Source: Hyposmocoma kahamanoa
Lineage: Eukaryota > Arthropoda > Insecta > Lepidoptera > Cosmopterigidae
Reading direction: 5' to 3'
DNA: 64,000 bases
Assembly: GCF_003589595.1 (NCBI RefSeq)
Contig: NW_020654422.1
Span: forward strand, 96,637-160,636
The notes under the pieces were generated by a model that was given only the letters and a program-made list of their open reading frames with translations, searched no databases and was not told the origin of the DNA. Shown here piece by piece: positions 21,980 to 34,045 of the stretch (position 1 is the first letter of the stretch; each line of letters starts with the position of its first letter). The position numbers and the translations under genes are program-made.

Positions 21980-22105
21980 TGATTGTATTACCTCAGTCAA
22001 CCGTGACCACGGGACCTGTAAAGGGCCCGAAACGATGGTTTGTTTGAAAAAACGAATATACGCGATTTAAATCCGGAGAAATAGTTACATTTCCTATAAA
22101 GCTGT
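21980..22105 (+). repeat. Penelope-type terminal repeat fragment
   Basis: 'tcaaccgtgaccacgggacc', 'tgtaaagggcccgaaacg', then 'atacgcgatttaaatccgg' and 'catttcctataaag'. The same blocks occur inverted at 38345-38510, and partly at 53070-53200, 43600-43800 and 51390-51470. It lies about 250 bases after the GIY-YIG frame, as expected for the 3' end of this element. Confidence 0.7.
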
Positions 22106-24060
22106 AGTAAGCTTAGGGATACCGAGCCGGCAGCATTCGGGTTACTTCTTTTCTTCTTTTTCAATAACACACTGATAATAAATCGTCTCGCAACGTTACG
22201 ACTGATCTGAAGAGAGACCTTGCTATGCTTCGACATGCCTAAAGGTACCGCAGCATAATTGAAGTAAGTGCAGGAATGCCGAAGAATACCTTGCCATGCC
22301 GCGATACCATTCCGTCAATGTGCGCTAAACCTTATACGTTACTTTGTCATGAATGAATACAATAATGCAATGAATGGCGTTTGGTCGTTGAAATCACGTT
22401 TTTAATTCTTATCCGGAGATGTGTTGATGTTGTAACGAGTGCTATGCTACACGTAGTTTGTTTACTCATTACTTCCGTAGCGACGAAAAACCGTTAAATG
22501 GTTACCAGGCCACATTTCAAACAGCGATTTAGAATTTTTGCGTTAATTTTTACTGCTAACTGATGATAAGCTTTATTACTTTTTTATGTAAAAGAGTTAT
22601 TTGTGGACCTCGTTGCAATTTAGCATCTAAAAATATAAGTGATCACTTGAATACAACAAGGATCAATTTTCATTTCTATGATTGTTAGGTAATGCAAATT
22701 TCACATAAATTGTGAAACAGGTTATTAGCTACGTACCTATCAACTACCTTTGAAATAATATTATTCACATTGTTATATAATATAATAATAATAATAACAA
22801 ATAAAAAATAATAAAAATATGAACTGCTATTAACTTTAAGGAGGAATGAATACTTGTGCTTTATTTTTATAACCGTACAATATAGGACCATATTCTTTCG
22901 AATTTTTAGTGACCATAAAAGCTGAACGGTGAGTTTTCGTTTATTCGTTTTTTATTATTATTTTTTTACATTTGAAAATAAAAAAGCGCGATTTTCATTA
23001 ATTGTGTTTAAAATACATTTTAATTTTGATTAAAAACACGGCATTGTTTATATTTTTTTAAGAGTAAGTAGGTAAATGACTGACTTGTTGTTTGATATAG
23101 TCAATTTTATATGTATGATTGCAATATTTAATTATACTAACAATAAAAACGCCAAAACAATTAGAACCCTGTAGTTTTACTTATTTACCAGAATATTATT
23201 CGACTTTATAAATTACGGAGGTCCGGTATAGCTGGTCATGTGATGTTTTGTCACGTTACTATACAATTCCCTTTCATTGGCCTTGTGGACAACCTTGTAA
23301 TATTGTTGTTAGTCGCCATCCACTGAGATATTCGACGTCAACGTATCTTGGTACATTAAAATATGCGATGAAATGCTAGAGTATCATGGTAACTAGTAAA
23401 TATTTAAAAGTCTTTAACAGCTGTCTTAATTGAGGCCGTGAAGATTGCGTATTTACTTGCCATGTTCGTCTGTTAGATAATGCTGTATGAATGTTTTGAA
23501 ATGGCTGGTCTTGGTATTTTTAAACAGTGTGAGAAATAGAATACGCAACTATTGTTAGCTTTGTATTCGTTTGGTATGAATAAATGCACTTTTCTCTGTT
23601 TGCTTTTGTACTAAAACAATGAATTCACAATATTAGTGTACTGTGGAAGTTAATACACTTATATGCTACTTAAAATGTGGTTAAATTACAAACTTTGGAC
23701 CTAAAAAGCATTTATTTAGAAAACGGATTACTCTGCTCCATATTGATAAATAACAGAGAGTTGCACTATCCTGTATTCGATTTTCGATTGTCATTTTTGC
23801 CGAAAAATAATCGAATATAGTTACTAATTTAGTAATTAATATTAAATTTTCGGTGCCAAAAAAAGATCCCTTATACTATAAAAAAATCGATCCTATTACT
23901 TATTTAGTACCAATCGATCCTTACTAATTTAATAACACTGAATCCTGTTACTATTACGATATTCGATCAACAATCAAAAATTAGTAGTAATTAGTAGATT
24001 ATTAACTATTTTGATTCACAATCGATATTTGATCAACAATCAAAAAGTGCAGTGTTGGAA
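22106..24060. other. No gene recognised; very AT-rich
   Basis: Long AT-rich tract with TAA-rich microsatellite-like runs near 22780-22830. No supported exon or repeat family. Confidence 0.4.
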
Positions 24061-24190
24061 CCAATTAGCTAACTATCGATATCGATTATGTTTATAATCG
24101 AATAATTAAAAATAAAAAGTGTGATAACTCCGTACAAAGTGACAGCGCAGCTCGTGTGTGACCGCGACCGCCGCGCGCCGTGTACTGTGT
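24060..24190. promoter_or_regulatory. Possible promoter-like block: DRE motif and CpG-rich segment
   Basis: A perfect TATCGATA palindrome (24074-24081, the DREF/BEAF-type site known from Drosophila) sits in a cluster of ATCGAT words from 23880 on. A CpG-rich run follows at 24145-24182. No transcript start is seen, and a SINE begins directly after. Confidence 0.25.
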
Positions 24191-24435
24191 AACTGCCTCC
24201 GTGACCGAACGGTTACCATGCTGGACTACCACGCAGAGGTCCCAGGTCAGGTCAGGTCAGGTCAGGTCATTCGATTCCCGGGTCAGGAGAAATATTTGTA
24301 TGGCCTACATTTATTTCTCTCGTGAGTTTGGGTGTAATTTGTGGTTGTCTATGTATGTGACCATGGCACCTGCGACACAGGGTTTCCCTAGTGCGCGGCT
24401 ATGTTAAGTGTGTGCGTTATTTATTTATTTATTTA
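24190..24435 (+). repeat. tRNA-derived SINE, family B, with pentamer expansion beside the B box
   Basis: A box 'gtgaccgaacggtt', B box 'attcgattcccggg', body as in the 4498 copy, tail (TTTA)n. Between 'gaggtcccaggtcag' and the B box there are repeated ggtca units (24243-24268), absent from the other copies. Confidence 0.8.
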
Positions 24436-25075
24436 TTCATGTTGTCAGTAGAAATTTTACCGCAATAAGAGGGCTAAAAATCTATCTCATAGCTTTTACA
24501 TTCTTGCTAAGCTCGATTTGAAATATTCTTTCTTATTTCTTAGAGTGTCGGGAAGTGGCGTTATAATTTTCACTCTAATAAATCTAAGTGCTCTTGTCAG
24601 TGTACTCTTTAAGTAATATTGCTATATATAGAAGGCAGAGGGATAAAAAATAACGTTGGCTTCTATGTCAAGTTTATTGTGTTTACAAATTGTTTCTGTG
24701 CCTTAGGAAATATGTATTGTATGGCTTAGTAAATAAACAAGAGCATTTATTTGAAAAAACAGTAAAAAAGACCATCTCAAAGTACAATGAACGTTTATAC
24801 ACGCAATGAACGTTCTTAAAAAAAATAATGATATATCGGGGGAGAATGATCAAGAAACTCTAGGGGTTGCACTTTATAAATATTCATTTAAATACATTAA
24901 CAGTTACAACATTTTTTTCAAATATTTTCGACATCGATCGAGAATACCAGCTAGAGCTAAACGGATACCACGGATTTTTGTACGCACAAGCTGTTTAATT
25001 AATAACGTTTCGTATAAAGTTTTAGTTTCATTAATGTTTTAAACCTCGTAAATAGCAAATAATGATATTTTTTGT

Positions 25076-25365
25076 AAATTCAAGTGACGAATAAGTCGTG
25101 CGCCTGATGGTAAGCTATACGCCTGTCCATAACAGTTACAGTGCCACTCAAAGCTTTAAATCGCAAAGATCTGAGGCGCATTCCTACTGCGCCCGTCTCC
25201 CTCAGACATAAGTTGACAAGTCCCATGTGCCTGTAATTTCAGCAGCACCCTTACCCTTCAAAACCGGAACGCAGTAATGGTGACATTACTACTTGGCGGC
25301 AGAAATAGATAAGTTGGCAGTACTTTCCGGGACGAACTCTTTTGCAAGGAACTGTACTGCAACGA
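25076..25365 (-). repeat. Short interspersed repeat, family A (near full length)
   Basis: Runs from 'caagtgacgaataagtcgtg' through 'gatggtaagctatacgcctg', 'aaagatctgaggcgc' and 'attactacttggcggcag' to 'gggacgaactcttttgc'. One of the most complete copies. Confidence 0.8.
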
Positions 25366-25550
25366 AATATAGTGTATATGAATACGAAAGCAACGCAATT
25401 CACTCTGGGGCACTACCCAGAACACCCAGACCGCAACCAATTTAGAAAAGTTCATTTTCCAATTTTGGTCCTACTGAGAATCGAACCCGGAACCTCCTCA
25501 ATAAGCGGCCACAGTACATATCGTTGGGCCACCAAATTCAAAAGCACCTG
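25366..25550 (-). repeat. tRNA-like SINE, family E
   Basis: On the minus strand: 'ggtggcccaacgatatg' (A-box region), B box gggttcgattctcag, then 'aatgaacttttctaaattgg' and 'gaattgcgttgctttcg'. Compare 56075-56235 on the plus strand. Confidence 0.65.
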
Positions 25551-25977
25551 TTGATGTACCAAAGGGTACGAAATGTAGTAATTCTAATGCGATATTTTCT
25601 CATCTATGGATGGTGAATTAGGCTGTACCCATACAAAGGTAGAAATACTATACCACCTGTTTATAAAATGCACCATGTTCTTATAATTATAGTTAGCGTG
25701 TATTGTTGCTATTTGAATGGCAAATGACGTTGCGCAAACTTAATGCAATACAGAACCAACCACACTCGCGTTGTGGTGCAGTTTCGTTTGTATTTTAAAT
25801 TGAATTTGTGACGAAAACAATCAAAGTTTTCAATTGGACATCACTGTGTAGTTCCATGACGATAACAATTTTGTTATGGGAACTAAATATCTCTGTCCGC
25901 TCTCAACTAGCAATGCTTTTTCTGAGTGTGTACAAAATTAGTTATTAACCTTATGATTTCAGAAACTAAATTATTTA

Positions 25978-26060
25978 AGCAGAGCTTCTTGTGAAAGAGT
26001 TTGTCCAGGGAAGTACTGCCACTTCAGTTACATTCTGTAGACATTACAGGCACATCCTTT
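25978..26060 (+). repeat. Short interspersed repeat, family A (internally deleted)
   Basis: 'gcttcttgtgaaagagtttg', 'cagggaagtactgccac', then a jump to 'attacaggcacat'. Confidence 0.6.
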
Positions 26061-26670
26061 TCAAGGTGAGGCGTTACTTCACATCGGGACAGCCCCATAT
26101 CTTTTTACAATATTTTTGATTATAGCGACTCTTCCTACCGACCCTTAGGGTGTACGAGTAGGGCACTATGACCCGTGTGAGCGAACCCGCACAGGACCAT
26201 CTAAGTCAGGTCCTGACCCCGGATCAGCACGTTTGCATGGACTTCATCCGGTTCTCTGTAAGGCTAGTGCCTTAGGTGAGCCGACCCGGGTGCACGTACA
26301 GCACCCTCCCTATTTTCCAGATAGGTACCAGGGCTGTAGGCACGCTCATTTTCCGTCGCGCTCCGCATGACTCAGTTGCCACCGCTAAGCCGCCGACTCT
26401 AAGTCGATTATCAAATCTCCTAGTTAATGGCGGATCTGTAAAGCACGCTCACTTCCCGACGCCGAATGAACGGCGTCTCTCCAGTTCCCGAATTCCTACG
26501 CGGCTGGAGGGACCGGAAGATGTCTAGCTCATTCTCTACTACCTCTCCGGGCTAGTGCCGGAGATGCCAAGTAGCAGTGACAGTGACTTGCGACATTGTC
26601 CGGATATAGCTACTGTAAGGGCCGTAGCTGTGGGTTAGCCTAGCGAGAGGCACATTTCAATGAGAAACGA
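26061..26670 (+). repeat. GC-rich repeat N, copy 1
   Basis: About 600 bases of higher GC than the flanks, partly mirrored at 15813-15975. It contains 'cctgacccc', 'ttcatccggttctctgtaag' and 'cggcgtctctccagttcccg'. An open frame of 83 codons (26276-26527) has no recognisable domain. Likely the untranslated end of a retroelement. Confidence 0.45.
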
Positions 26671-26744
26671 GGATTATATTCATCAATAAAGATTTATTGC
26701 GTGTTTTCAGTTCGAAGCTTTTCTAGAACCACCAAGATATTTTT

Positions 26745-26835
26745 TTACAATACTATTTCTTTAATATAATTTTAAATACAAACCTACATTCATTCAGCCA
26801 ACACTAATACAAGTCATAACGCCTGGTCTACATCC
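26745..26835 (+). repeat. Direct repeat flanking the gag/protease remnant, left copy
   Basis: 'acattcattcagccaacact', 'aatacaagtcataacgcctg', 'gtctacat'. The same block recurs in the same orientation at 29069-29147. These could be remnants of LTRs around 28010-28900, but homology does not continue far enough to be sure. Confidence 0.4.
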
Positions 26836-28009
26836 CTCCTCCTAACAATTGAGTGGGGGGGGGGACTTTCCTAGCAAGTGCCGTACCTATGATAGGAAAA
26901 TTCACATAGGTGATCAGTCTTTACTACAGGCTAGCCACACACTGCTCGGAAGTCGTTATACCTCTAAAAAAAAAATACCGAGGAGGCAATGGCTTTAATC
27001 TGCCAAAAACCTATCTGAAAGGACATTATGATCACTCCCAAGCAAACAATTAAAAAATATTTAATCTTTGCCTATCCTAGCTATTTATGTATTCTAGCTA
27101 AACCCTAACTTTTTATTTAAGCTAAAATCCTACCTTGGTTGAATTCCACTAAAATCTTTATTTCACTTTCAAATAGATAATCTCCATCGTGCACGCTGTT
27201 AAGACAACATCACAGGCCTGAACATCCATCGGATGCTCACTGGGTTACATGAATATAGATCTCCCAGCTGCCTTCGTCCTCGTCCTGCAGCTATCCACAT
27301 ACCATCCATCAGCTTTTATTACTTTACTTGGACAAAGCAAAGAACACACAAATTATCCTAACAAAAATAAACAGGAATAATTATTGTATGATGATATATC
27401 ATATTGAAGATTTATAACAAATTAAACCAATATATTTTCCCTTGAATGCATACAGTTCTTGTTCATATGGAGGAAAGATCAAGAACCATACACAATATAC
27501 AGGTTAATATATTCATGAAATCAAAATAAAATAACTCATATTCATCCAAGCTAGTAATCCATCTCTTCCTGTTCTTCTATGTTAGTATCTATTTGCATTC
27601 GCCAGAAAGACTTCCATCCTACAACATTGTTGTCATCACGGCCTCATTGTTTTACTAACGCGTTTAAAAATATTATTTTTCGGTTTATATACTTTCGGCT
27701 TATCATTCTTCTTCTTTTAAATGTCAAGTAAAAATAACTATGTACGGTAGTTTAATATTATTATAAAAATTATACAAAAAAAATGGCGATTTCGCCAATG
27801 TCCTGTGAGAAAATTTATTTCCGGCTTATCATTGTTATTTCTATTAAGCTTTTGACGCATTTGACAACTCTTACCAATCACGTTAACTTTTTCTGTTTAC
27901 AGAAAATCTGTAGCGTATACATACTCTGATCTATTTACCGACAAATTATTAGAACTTTTTGAAGATACTCGCTCGAAAGAACAATTTTCTTCTCTCGACA
28001 CGACATCAG
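26836..28009. other. Unclassified sequence between direct repeat and protease remnant
   Basis: Includes a (g)10 run at 26854-26863 and an A-rich stretch near 26967. No polymerase motifs were found on either strand, so if this belongs to the LTR element its pol region is gone. Confidence 0.3.
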
Positions 28010-28900
28010 TCATGAAATTGAACGAAACTTCAACATTGTCAGTCATTGAAGTTAATAGTTGCCTCGTATTCTCTTAAGAAATCCTGGCCCAAGATAAGAA
28101 GTTCCTCATCATCTTGCACTACAAGAAACCTTGATGGATATTTATTTCCAATTGATTGTCATCGAAACTTTGGTGGACGCCTGCACTTTTATTGGCGTTC
28201 CGCCCTCTGTACGCAATGGAAAATTCGGAGCTTCTTCATCTGGAAACATAACTTTTTTGCAAAACAATGAGAGATTATTGAAACCGAAGCATCAGTATCC
28301 ACCGATGAATCGCATTTCACATCATTAATAACAAGAGATGTAAAGAGTGCCCTATCTACATCAAAACTATCAACTGTGTACAAATTTTCCGTAACGACCA
28401 CCTGCGCCTTGACGACATCCACGTAGAGGATATCTCGATGAAGATCCACTTCTTTGTGCTTGTGAATACACTTGACGTGGTGTATCCGCCACGATTGGTA
28501 CCTGTGGTGTTTGATAATGTGACTGTATAGACACGGGTCCAACTATCGGTAAAGAATCACCCTGTGCTTACCAACAGTGAGAGTGCTCCTTAGGAAAACA
28601 TATTGGTAATTCGATACTTTGTTGTCCCACATTGTATTCCTGATTAAATATATCGTCCATTTTATAATTGCTCTTTTAGCTTTTGTTCAATAATGTCATA
28701 CGTCATGTATGGCGAAAAATTGGTTTTATATTATTGAAGAGCTGGCCCTTCAAGATACATTGCAATCACGTACCTTTTTTGTACATTTGACCAATTATTA
28801 ATCACGCTGATTGTCTCAAACTGATTCATAAATTAGTCTACATCGTTTAAGTCAGAAAACTTCCGCGCTGCGATCCAATTCATTTTCTTTCTTGCACTTT
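28010..28900 (-). pseudogene. LTR-retrotransposon gag and aspartic protease remnant
   Basis: Read on the minus strand, a gag-like segment comes first (about 28870-28690: VIAMYLEGPALQ, followed by a stop, with YDIIEQKLKEQL further on). A protease-like segment follows (28355-28285), where VDTDASVSIIS stands in place of the usual D-T/S-G-A active-site loop. Then comes LILGQDFLREYEATI (near 28090-28050), matching the LILG.DFL strand of retroviral-type proteases. The Gly of the active site is replaced (DTDA), frames shift several times, and no reverse transcriptase follows. This is a dead insect LTR element, most likely of Gypsy or Bel type; the class is inference. Confidence 0.6.
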
Positions 28901-29068
28901 TTACTAGCACGAGGATAAAGGCAAATAAATAAATAAAAATACAAATTACGCCCTTATATGTATGTTTCTTTTCCATTCTTCGGAGATTTTTCCATAAAAT
29001 CGTGTAAAACTTTTTTCAAATCGGTGCCTCCACCATTTGTAAGGGTAGTAGCTGAGGCTTTTTTTATA

Positions 29069-29395
29069 TAATTCTAAATACAAATCTACATTCATTCAGC
29101 CAGCGCTAATACAAATCATAACGCCTAGTCTACATTACCGACTTAAACGGCAACGCACGTGCCCCGCGCGTCTTCTTGCTTCAGGCCCTCAACTAGATCG
29201 ATACTAAGATTACTAAGATGCGCTAGTTGTGAGCGGGTCAAACGCCCCGGCCACACACCACCAGGGCAGACGAACGTGTCCGTCCATACAGCTAATCACA
29301 AACCCCGTCGAGTCCATACCTAAGTCCGGGTACGTCAGACGCCCGTGAAGGTGCACGACAGGCGGAGGGCTTGGCCCGGACGCCCGCTGTAAGGT
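29069..29395 (+). repeat. Direct repeat (right copy) followed by GC-rich repeat
   Basis: 29069-29147 matches 26757-26835. 29148-29395 is GC-rich ('gccccgcgcgtcttc', 'gcccggacgcccgctg') and unlike its flanks. Not recognised as coding. Confidence 0.4.
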
Positions 29396-29589
29396 AATGA
29401 TTATTATTATTGTTTTATTTTCTTTCTGCTTTATTGTTCACATTATAATTTGTGTATCGACTTGTACTTATGACTAGAATTGTGAGTGCTTTGCGTGACA
29501 CCGTAAACTCTCAATATATGTATATTTTTTAGTAAATAAATAAATAGACAAGCGTGACAAGAGGCTTATAGGTGACTCGGAATTAGTAG

Positions 29590-29960
29590 AGCAACGCTGC
29601 AGAGCCTTAAACACCGCCGTAGAGTAGCCTGCTTATCAGTAATCTACAGGATGTATCACGGAGAGTGTGCGATGGAATTGCATAATTTGACTCCGCCTTC
29701 CCCTTTCCATCATCAGGGGACTAGACGTGGTATACGGTACCACCCCTATGATGTGGATTTCCGAGATTCGCCCGAAGCGTTTCGCCTCCACATTTGTATG
29801 GCGAGCGCCTACGGAGTGGAATTCCCTGCCTGCGGACATGTTCCCCGAACGCTATCCATATCTTGGACCTTTTCAAGGCGAGAGCGAATAGGCATCATTT
29901 AGGTGTATGCTACATCGTCGACCGCATCGTCACTTTCCATCAGGTGAGATGGAGATCACT
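29590..29960 (+). mobile_element. Non-LTR retrotransposon 3' end, reverse transcriptase tail (family L)
   Basis: Plus-strand frame from 29681: MELHNLTPPSPFHHQGTRRG, then (frame change) EAFRLHICMA and FPACGHVPRT, in the order of the 9858 copy. It ends 'cgtcactttccatcaggtga', the usual end of this family. Frameshifted and 5'-truncated. Confidence 0.65.
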
Positions 29961-30024
29961 TAGTTTTTATATAAAAAAAATTACTTAGTTTATTATCAGC
30001 ACTTAGTTTTTATATAAAAAAAAA

Positions 30025-30100
30025 TCATGAGACATGTCATCTCTCTTGTCAATATCTCAGGGCGACGGGCGCAGTGACAGTGTCCCTCAGGTCTTTGCCG
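30025..30100 (+). repeat. Short interspersed repeat, family A (short piece)
   Basis: 'cttgtcaatatctcagggcg', 'acgggcgcagtgacagtg', 'ccctcaggtctttgc'. Confidence 0.6.
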
Positions 30101-30845
30101 TTTTTTGTTTTTTGTCCGTCTCTTGGTGTCATAAAAAAACATTGCCGAGTATCATACTTTAAAATGACATAATCAACATCAAAGTACAAATAGATTTAAC
30201 TAGATTCCATGATTTATTTCATTTAGATGGCGAAACATACACCACTATCACGAAGTCAATTTGGCTCTAACAATAATCAATAAAGGTTGATTATGCTTGC
30301 GGGTCAATCACTTCGTTTATGGCGAAATGTAATGAAATGATTATATTATGAGTGACGTAAATTGTAAATAAATCAACGACACTAGGTACATATGGACTAT
30401 CAATATGAATTCCCGCAATCTTTGTGCAGCTATTTAGATATATCTAGCGAGTTATGTCAATGTTGCCAGGGCTTTAAACACTCGAATTCGCATAACTTAG
30501 TTAATAAATCAAAGATAATTTTCTTTTTATTTTATATGATTAATAACTAAATGAAAAATAATATTATTTTAAGTCTCTGTCTATCCTTGTAAGTGCCAGG
30601 GATGGTATATCCGGTTTTTTATAAACTGTTCAAATAACAAGTTTCCTAAATATGTTATAACCGATAAATTAATAGGGGTTTAAATTTGAAATTATTGCCG
30701 ATTTATCGAACTGGCCACTTAGAATGAAAATCAAACCTACATGGCGTCAGATTTCAAATTTCAGAATTCACACGAAAACTAAAACATTCCTAATTTAAAA
30801 AACATGATGTATTTAGTCGTTCGAAATACAATTATTTTTATATTT
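30101..30845. other. No gene recognised
   Basis: AT-rich unique-looking sequence, no supported feature. Confidence 0.35.
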
Positions 30846-30849
30846 AGCT

Positions 30850-31420
30850 TTTAACGTGAACATCGATACAGCGAAAATCAGAGTAATTTTCAAATACGAG
30901 TTCCCACACGGGGTTAGCTGGGGTTAGCGCAGCAGAAACTGCCCGTAACGTCAATGCTGTGTTTCGAGAGGATACGGCTAACTTCGATAATTTTCGAAAT
31001 TTCGACTTGAAAAATGAACTACAAGAAAGACCAGTCACTAAGGTAAACAATGATGAATTGAAGGTGATGATGGAAGCCGATCTGTGTAAAACTACCAAAG
31101 AATTAGCGGCATGGTTTAATGTTAGGGATACCCACAATATAACATATGGCATTTGAACAATGACGGCGAAACTCGCAGCAAAACAGCTTCACTATTATTG
31201 CTCCATGATGACGCAAGACCACACTTCTCATCATCCGTCATCCTACGTACTCGCCGGAACTCTCCCCAACCGACTACCATTTTTATGCGATTTGGACTGT
31301 TTTTGCACTAAAAAAAATATTCCCACGAGGCAGCACAAAATGCTTTGACTCAGCTTGTAGAGTCCAGGTCCCCAGAGTTCTAACGCAAAGGTCAAATATT
31401 ACTTTTAATGTTTTTTACTT
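30850..31420 (+). pseudogene. mariner-type transposase remnant, internally deleted
   Basis: One frame reads VFREDTANFDNFRNFDLKNE, then VTKVNNDELKVMMEAD and TKELAAWFNV (30957-31128). This matches the N-terminal DNA-binding region of cecropia-type mariner transposases. Next comes a jump to KLAAKQ and a damaged DNARPHT-like stretch (MMTQDHTSHHP, 31206-31238). The end has ESRSPEF then RKG (31363-31392), the usual mariner C-terminal pattern. The central catalytic region is mostly missing and there are stops, so it cannot make an active enzyme. TIRs were not identified. Confidence 0.7.
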
Positions 31421-31700
31421 TTTTATTATACATCTTCCTCTCTATGGTTTTTTAGTATTTCCTCACATTGTTTGAGAAAAACACTATACAAGCCTCGGCG
31501 GGAACGGGGATTGCTTGACTCGTATTAATACAAGTATTAAGTAATGGTAACTTATGCTCGCCCGGCAATCCCTGTCCAACTCATACAGCAATCTAAAAGT
31601 TTTTGTAACCTGTGTATCACAAAGAAATAAATGAATTTGAATTTGAATTTTAATCCCTTACTTCCCGGCCTCAGCAGTAATGTACTATATGTTACAAAAA
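31420..31700. repeat. Dispersed repeat M, copy 2, with an inserted LINE-like tail
   Basis: Matches 11870-12030 but is interrupted by about 110 bases that end in 'aatgaatttgaatttgaatt', a retroelement-like 3' tail. Confidence 0.5.
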
Positions 31701-32119
31701 ACATTTTTTTTTCTGTTCCGAACTGTAATTTTATACCTTAACCCCTAATATTAACCGTGTTATGTAGTAACAGAGCTAAATAGCGCTACGTCGAACAATA
31801 TAGCGCTTTGTTTATAATCTATTATTTACCACTGCCATTGTGTGAATGGATAAAGTTATTATTATCACCAGCATGCTACACAATGCCTAATATACTTCGC
31901 AAATATTGTCATAACAATTTAACAAGAGCGTCTTCAGAATGTAATAAAGTACTTAGACATCACTGACGACGCATGTATGAGATATGTAATAAGTAAACCA
32001 ATTTGTTGAGGTAATAGAAGTAAGTATTAAAAAGTTAAAAATAAATATTTTTATTTAAGCATCTAACGCATGTAATATTGCTAAAGCTTAGCAAGTGCAG
32101 TTGGTCTTCACAGTGGGCA

Positions 32120-32450
32120 TGAAAAAAAGAAAGAAAAACGTTTATTCAATCAATTGAGTCACTTTACACTTAAATCTAATACTTAACACTAAAACAACAA
32201 GCTGTATAACTAAGTATTTTTAGGTCAGTATATGTGACGCAGCAAAACATCTCACTCGGGCGAGAGAAACGCTGATTTTCAGTCGTTCCTGTTGTAGCGT
32301 CGACTAAGTCCTTAGAGAATGTTTCATATATGAATAAAATAGAATAGAAATATTTTATCCCAAAAACAAACAACACAGCACACATAAATTTAATAATTAG
32401 GTATAATACATAGTAAACAGGAAAAAAAACGCAAAACAAAAGCGAAAATA
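32120..32450 (-). repeat. Possible non-LTR element 3' region
   Basis: The minus strand ends 'tgaataaacgtttttcttt' with a simple tail, the type of 3' end common in lepidopteran LINEs. No protein remains. Confidence 0.3.
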
Positions 32451-32619
32451 AATCCTATTAGTTGATTCGCACAAAGATAACACACAAACATGAAACAAAA
32501 AACTATAACAATAAATAAAGAGTAAAATTTATTTTGTTTTCATTTTTTGCCTATTATTTTGAATTACTGGAAGTTTAGGTAAATATAACACTTATAAGAT
32601 TTCTGACTATTAACCGGAA

Positions 32620-32705
32620 ATGCGAAGGGCTGCTGGCAACAGATGAATGCAATAAGAGGCCTATGTCCAGCAGTCGTCTACAACAAGCTGTTGTTGATGA
32701 TGAAC
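32620..32705 (+). repeat. RTE-like LINE 3' end
   Basis: 'gaggcctatgtccagcagtc', 'gtctacaacaagctg' and a (TGATGA)-like tail, the characteristic 3' end of a very common lepidopteran RTE-type LINE. Confidence 0.6.
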
Positions 32706-33914
32706 CGTAAATGTGCCAGTAATCAATTGATTTTCAACTTAATTCCCTTAACTTCGAGGATCAAAATTAAGAAACTAGTTCCGGGATTAGCATCTAAAAC
32801 ACCATCATAATCAATTTAAAATAGTTTGTTTTCTAATTCGAAAGGACCATTTGGTCCTTCCGTGAATCGGACATTATTTGGAAATGGTAAAGGATTATTT
32901 TCATGAAATGTTTCAGGCGTACCCCAGAATATTTGCTAGTTTAATCCTATTTACTCTGAATTCTCGATTCCCTTCAAATATTCAAATGAATAATTCAAAT
33001 TTGAGATTTTTCTATTTAACCAGTTATTTCAAACAAGTATAGACCATAATACTATAGAGTATAAGCATAGTATTATAAAAAAGTAAAGTAACTCCATACA
33101 AACGTTGCAGCGAGGCTTGTATGTTTGCATGATTGCCGTGTGTCGTACGGACGCACACATTCGCACAATCTCGCGGTGCACTCACGTTGCATAGCGCAGG
33201 TCGTCCCATGCGCCATTAATTATAGAATAGAAGCGGTTTAAAAAACGACATCAAATAGTGGACATACTTGTTGCTGCGTTTCCGGTAATTTGAAGATGCG
33301 TGCCTTATATTCTATTCTATATAAATCAGCATTTCATTTCAAATCTCCGAGGGAAGTGTAGGTATTTATACGCCGAACAGGCGTATTTTTCATTACATGC
33401 AGGACCAAGGTTGGGACGGTCTGATATTGGCCGATATCAACACCATAAAAATGAATTTGAAAGCTCAAATGTATTACAACCGTACTATAAATTATGAAGA
33501 GAATCTTCTTTGAGGAGCATAAACTCTGTAGGAAAATTAGCAAAGTTACTAAAGTTTAAAGGTTTACTTGAGTTGAGTGTGGTGAGTAACTTGTTTATTA
33601 AATTTACATTCAGGCTCAATTTATATTTCCGCAAGACCGATTATAAGAATTTTTGTAACTAAATTATACATAATTAAGTTTTATTAAATCACCGAGGGAA
33701 ATGGAGTGGGGCGGCTGCGGAGGCGGAAGAAGGCCCCAGCCTCGGACGGGCGCTGCTCCCCCGGACGGCGGTCATAGCGTACGCCGCGATTCCATATTTG
33801 CGTAACACAAATTTGTACCTTAATTATGGGAAAATAGAGATGAATATGCTATAGGCGAAAAACATGACGCGTCGCGACGCTTCGACTCTGCGCCATCGCC
33901 AGTGTGAGTTCAGC
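32706..33914. other. No gene recognised; GC-rich patch at 33700-33790
   Basis: 33700-33790 is strongly GC-rich ('gggcggctgcggaggcgg', 'ccccggacggcggtc') in an AT-rich context. No exon is supported. Confidence 0.3.
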
Positions 33915-34045
33915 GTAAGGGTGGCAACCTAGGGTATAAATTCGGTTTCGAGCACTTTCCGGTAACCGATTTCAATTAAACTTGGCAAATGGATGTAATA
34001 CCACGCACTTTTGAGGTCGGTTTTTTAGGACTCTGTACTGATTTC
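33915..34045 (+). repeat. Repeat family F, right half
   Basis: 'gtaagggtggcaacctaggg', 'ctttccggtaaccgatttca', 'tttgaggtcggttttttagg', 'actctgtactg'. Confidence 0.7.
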
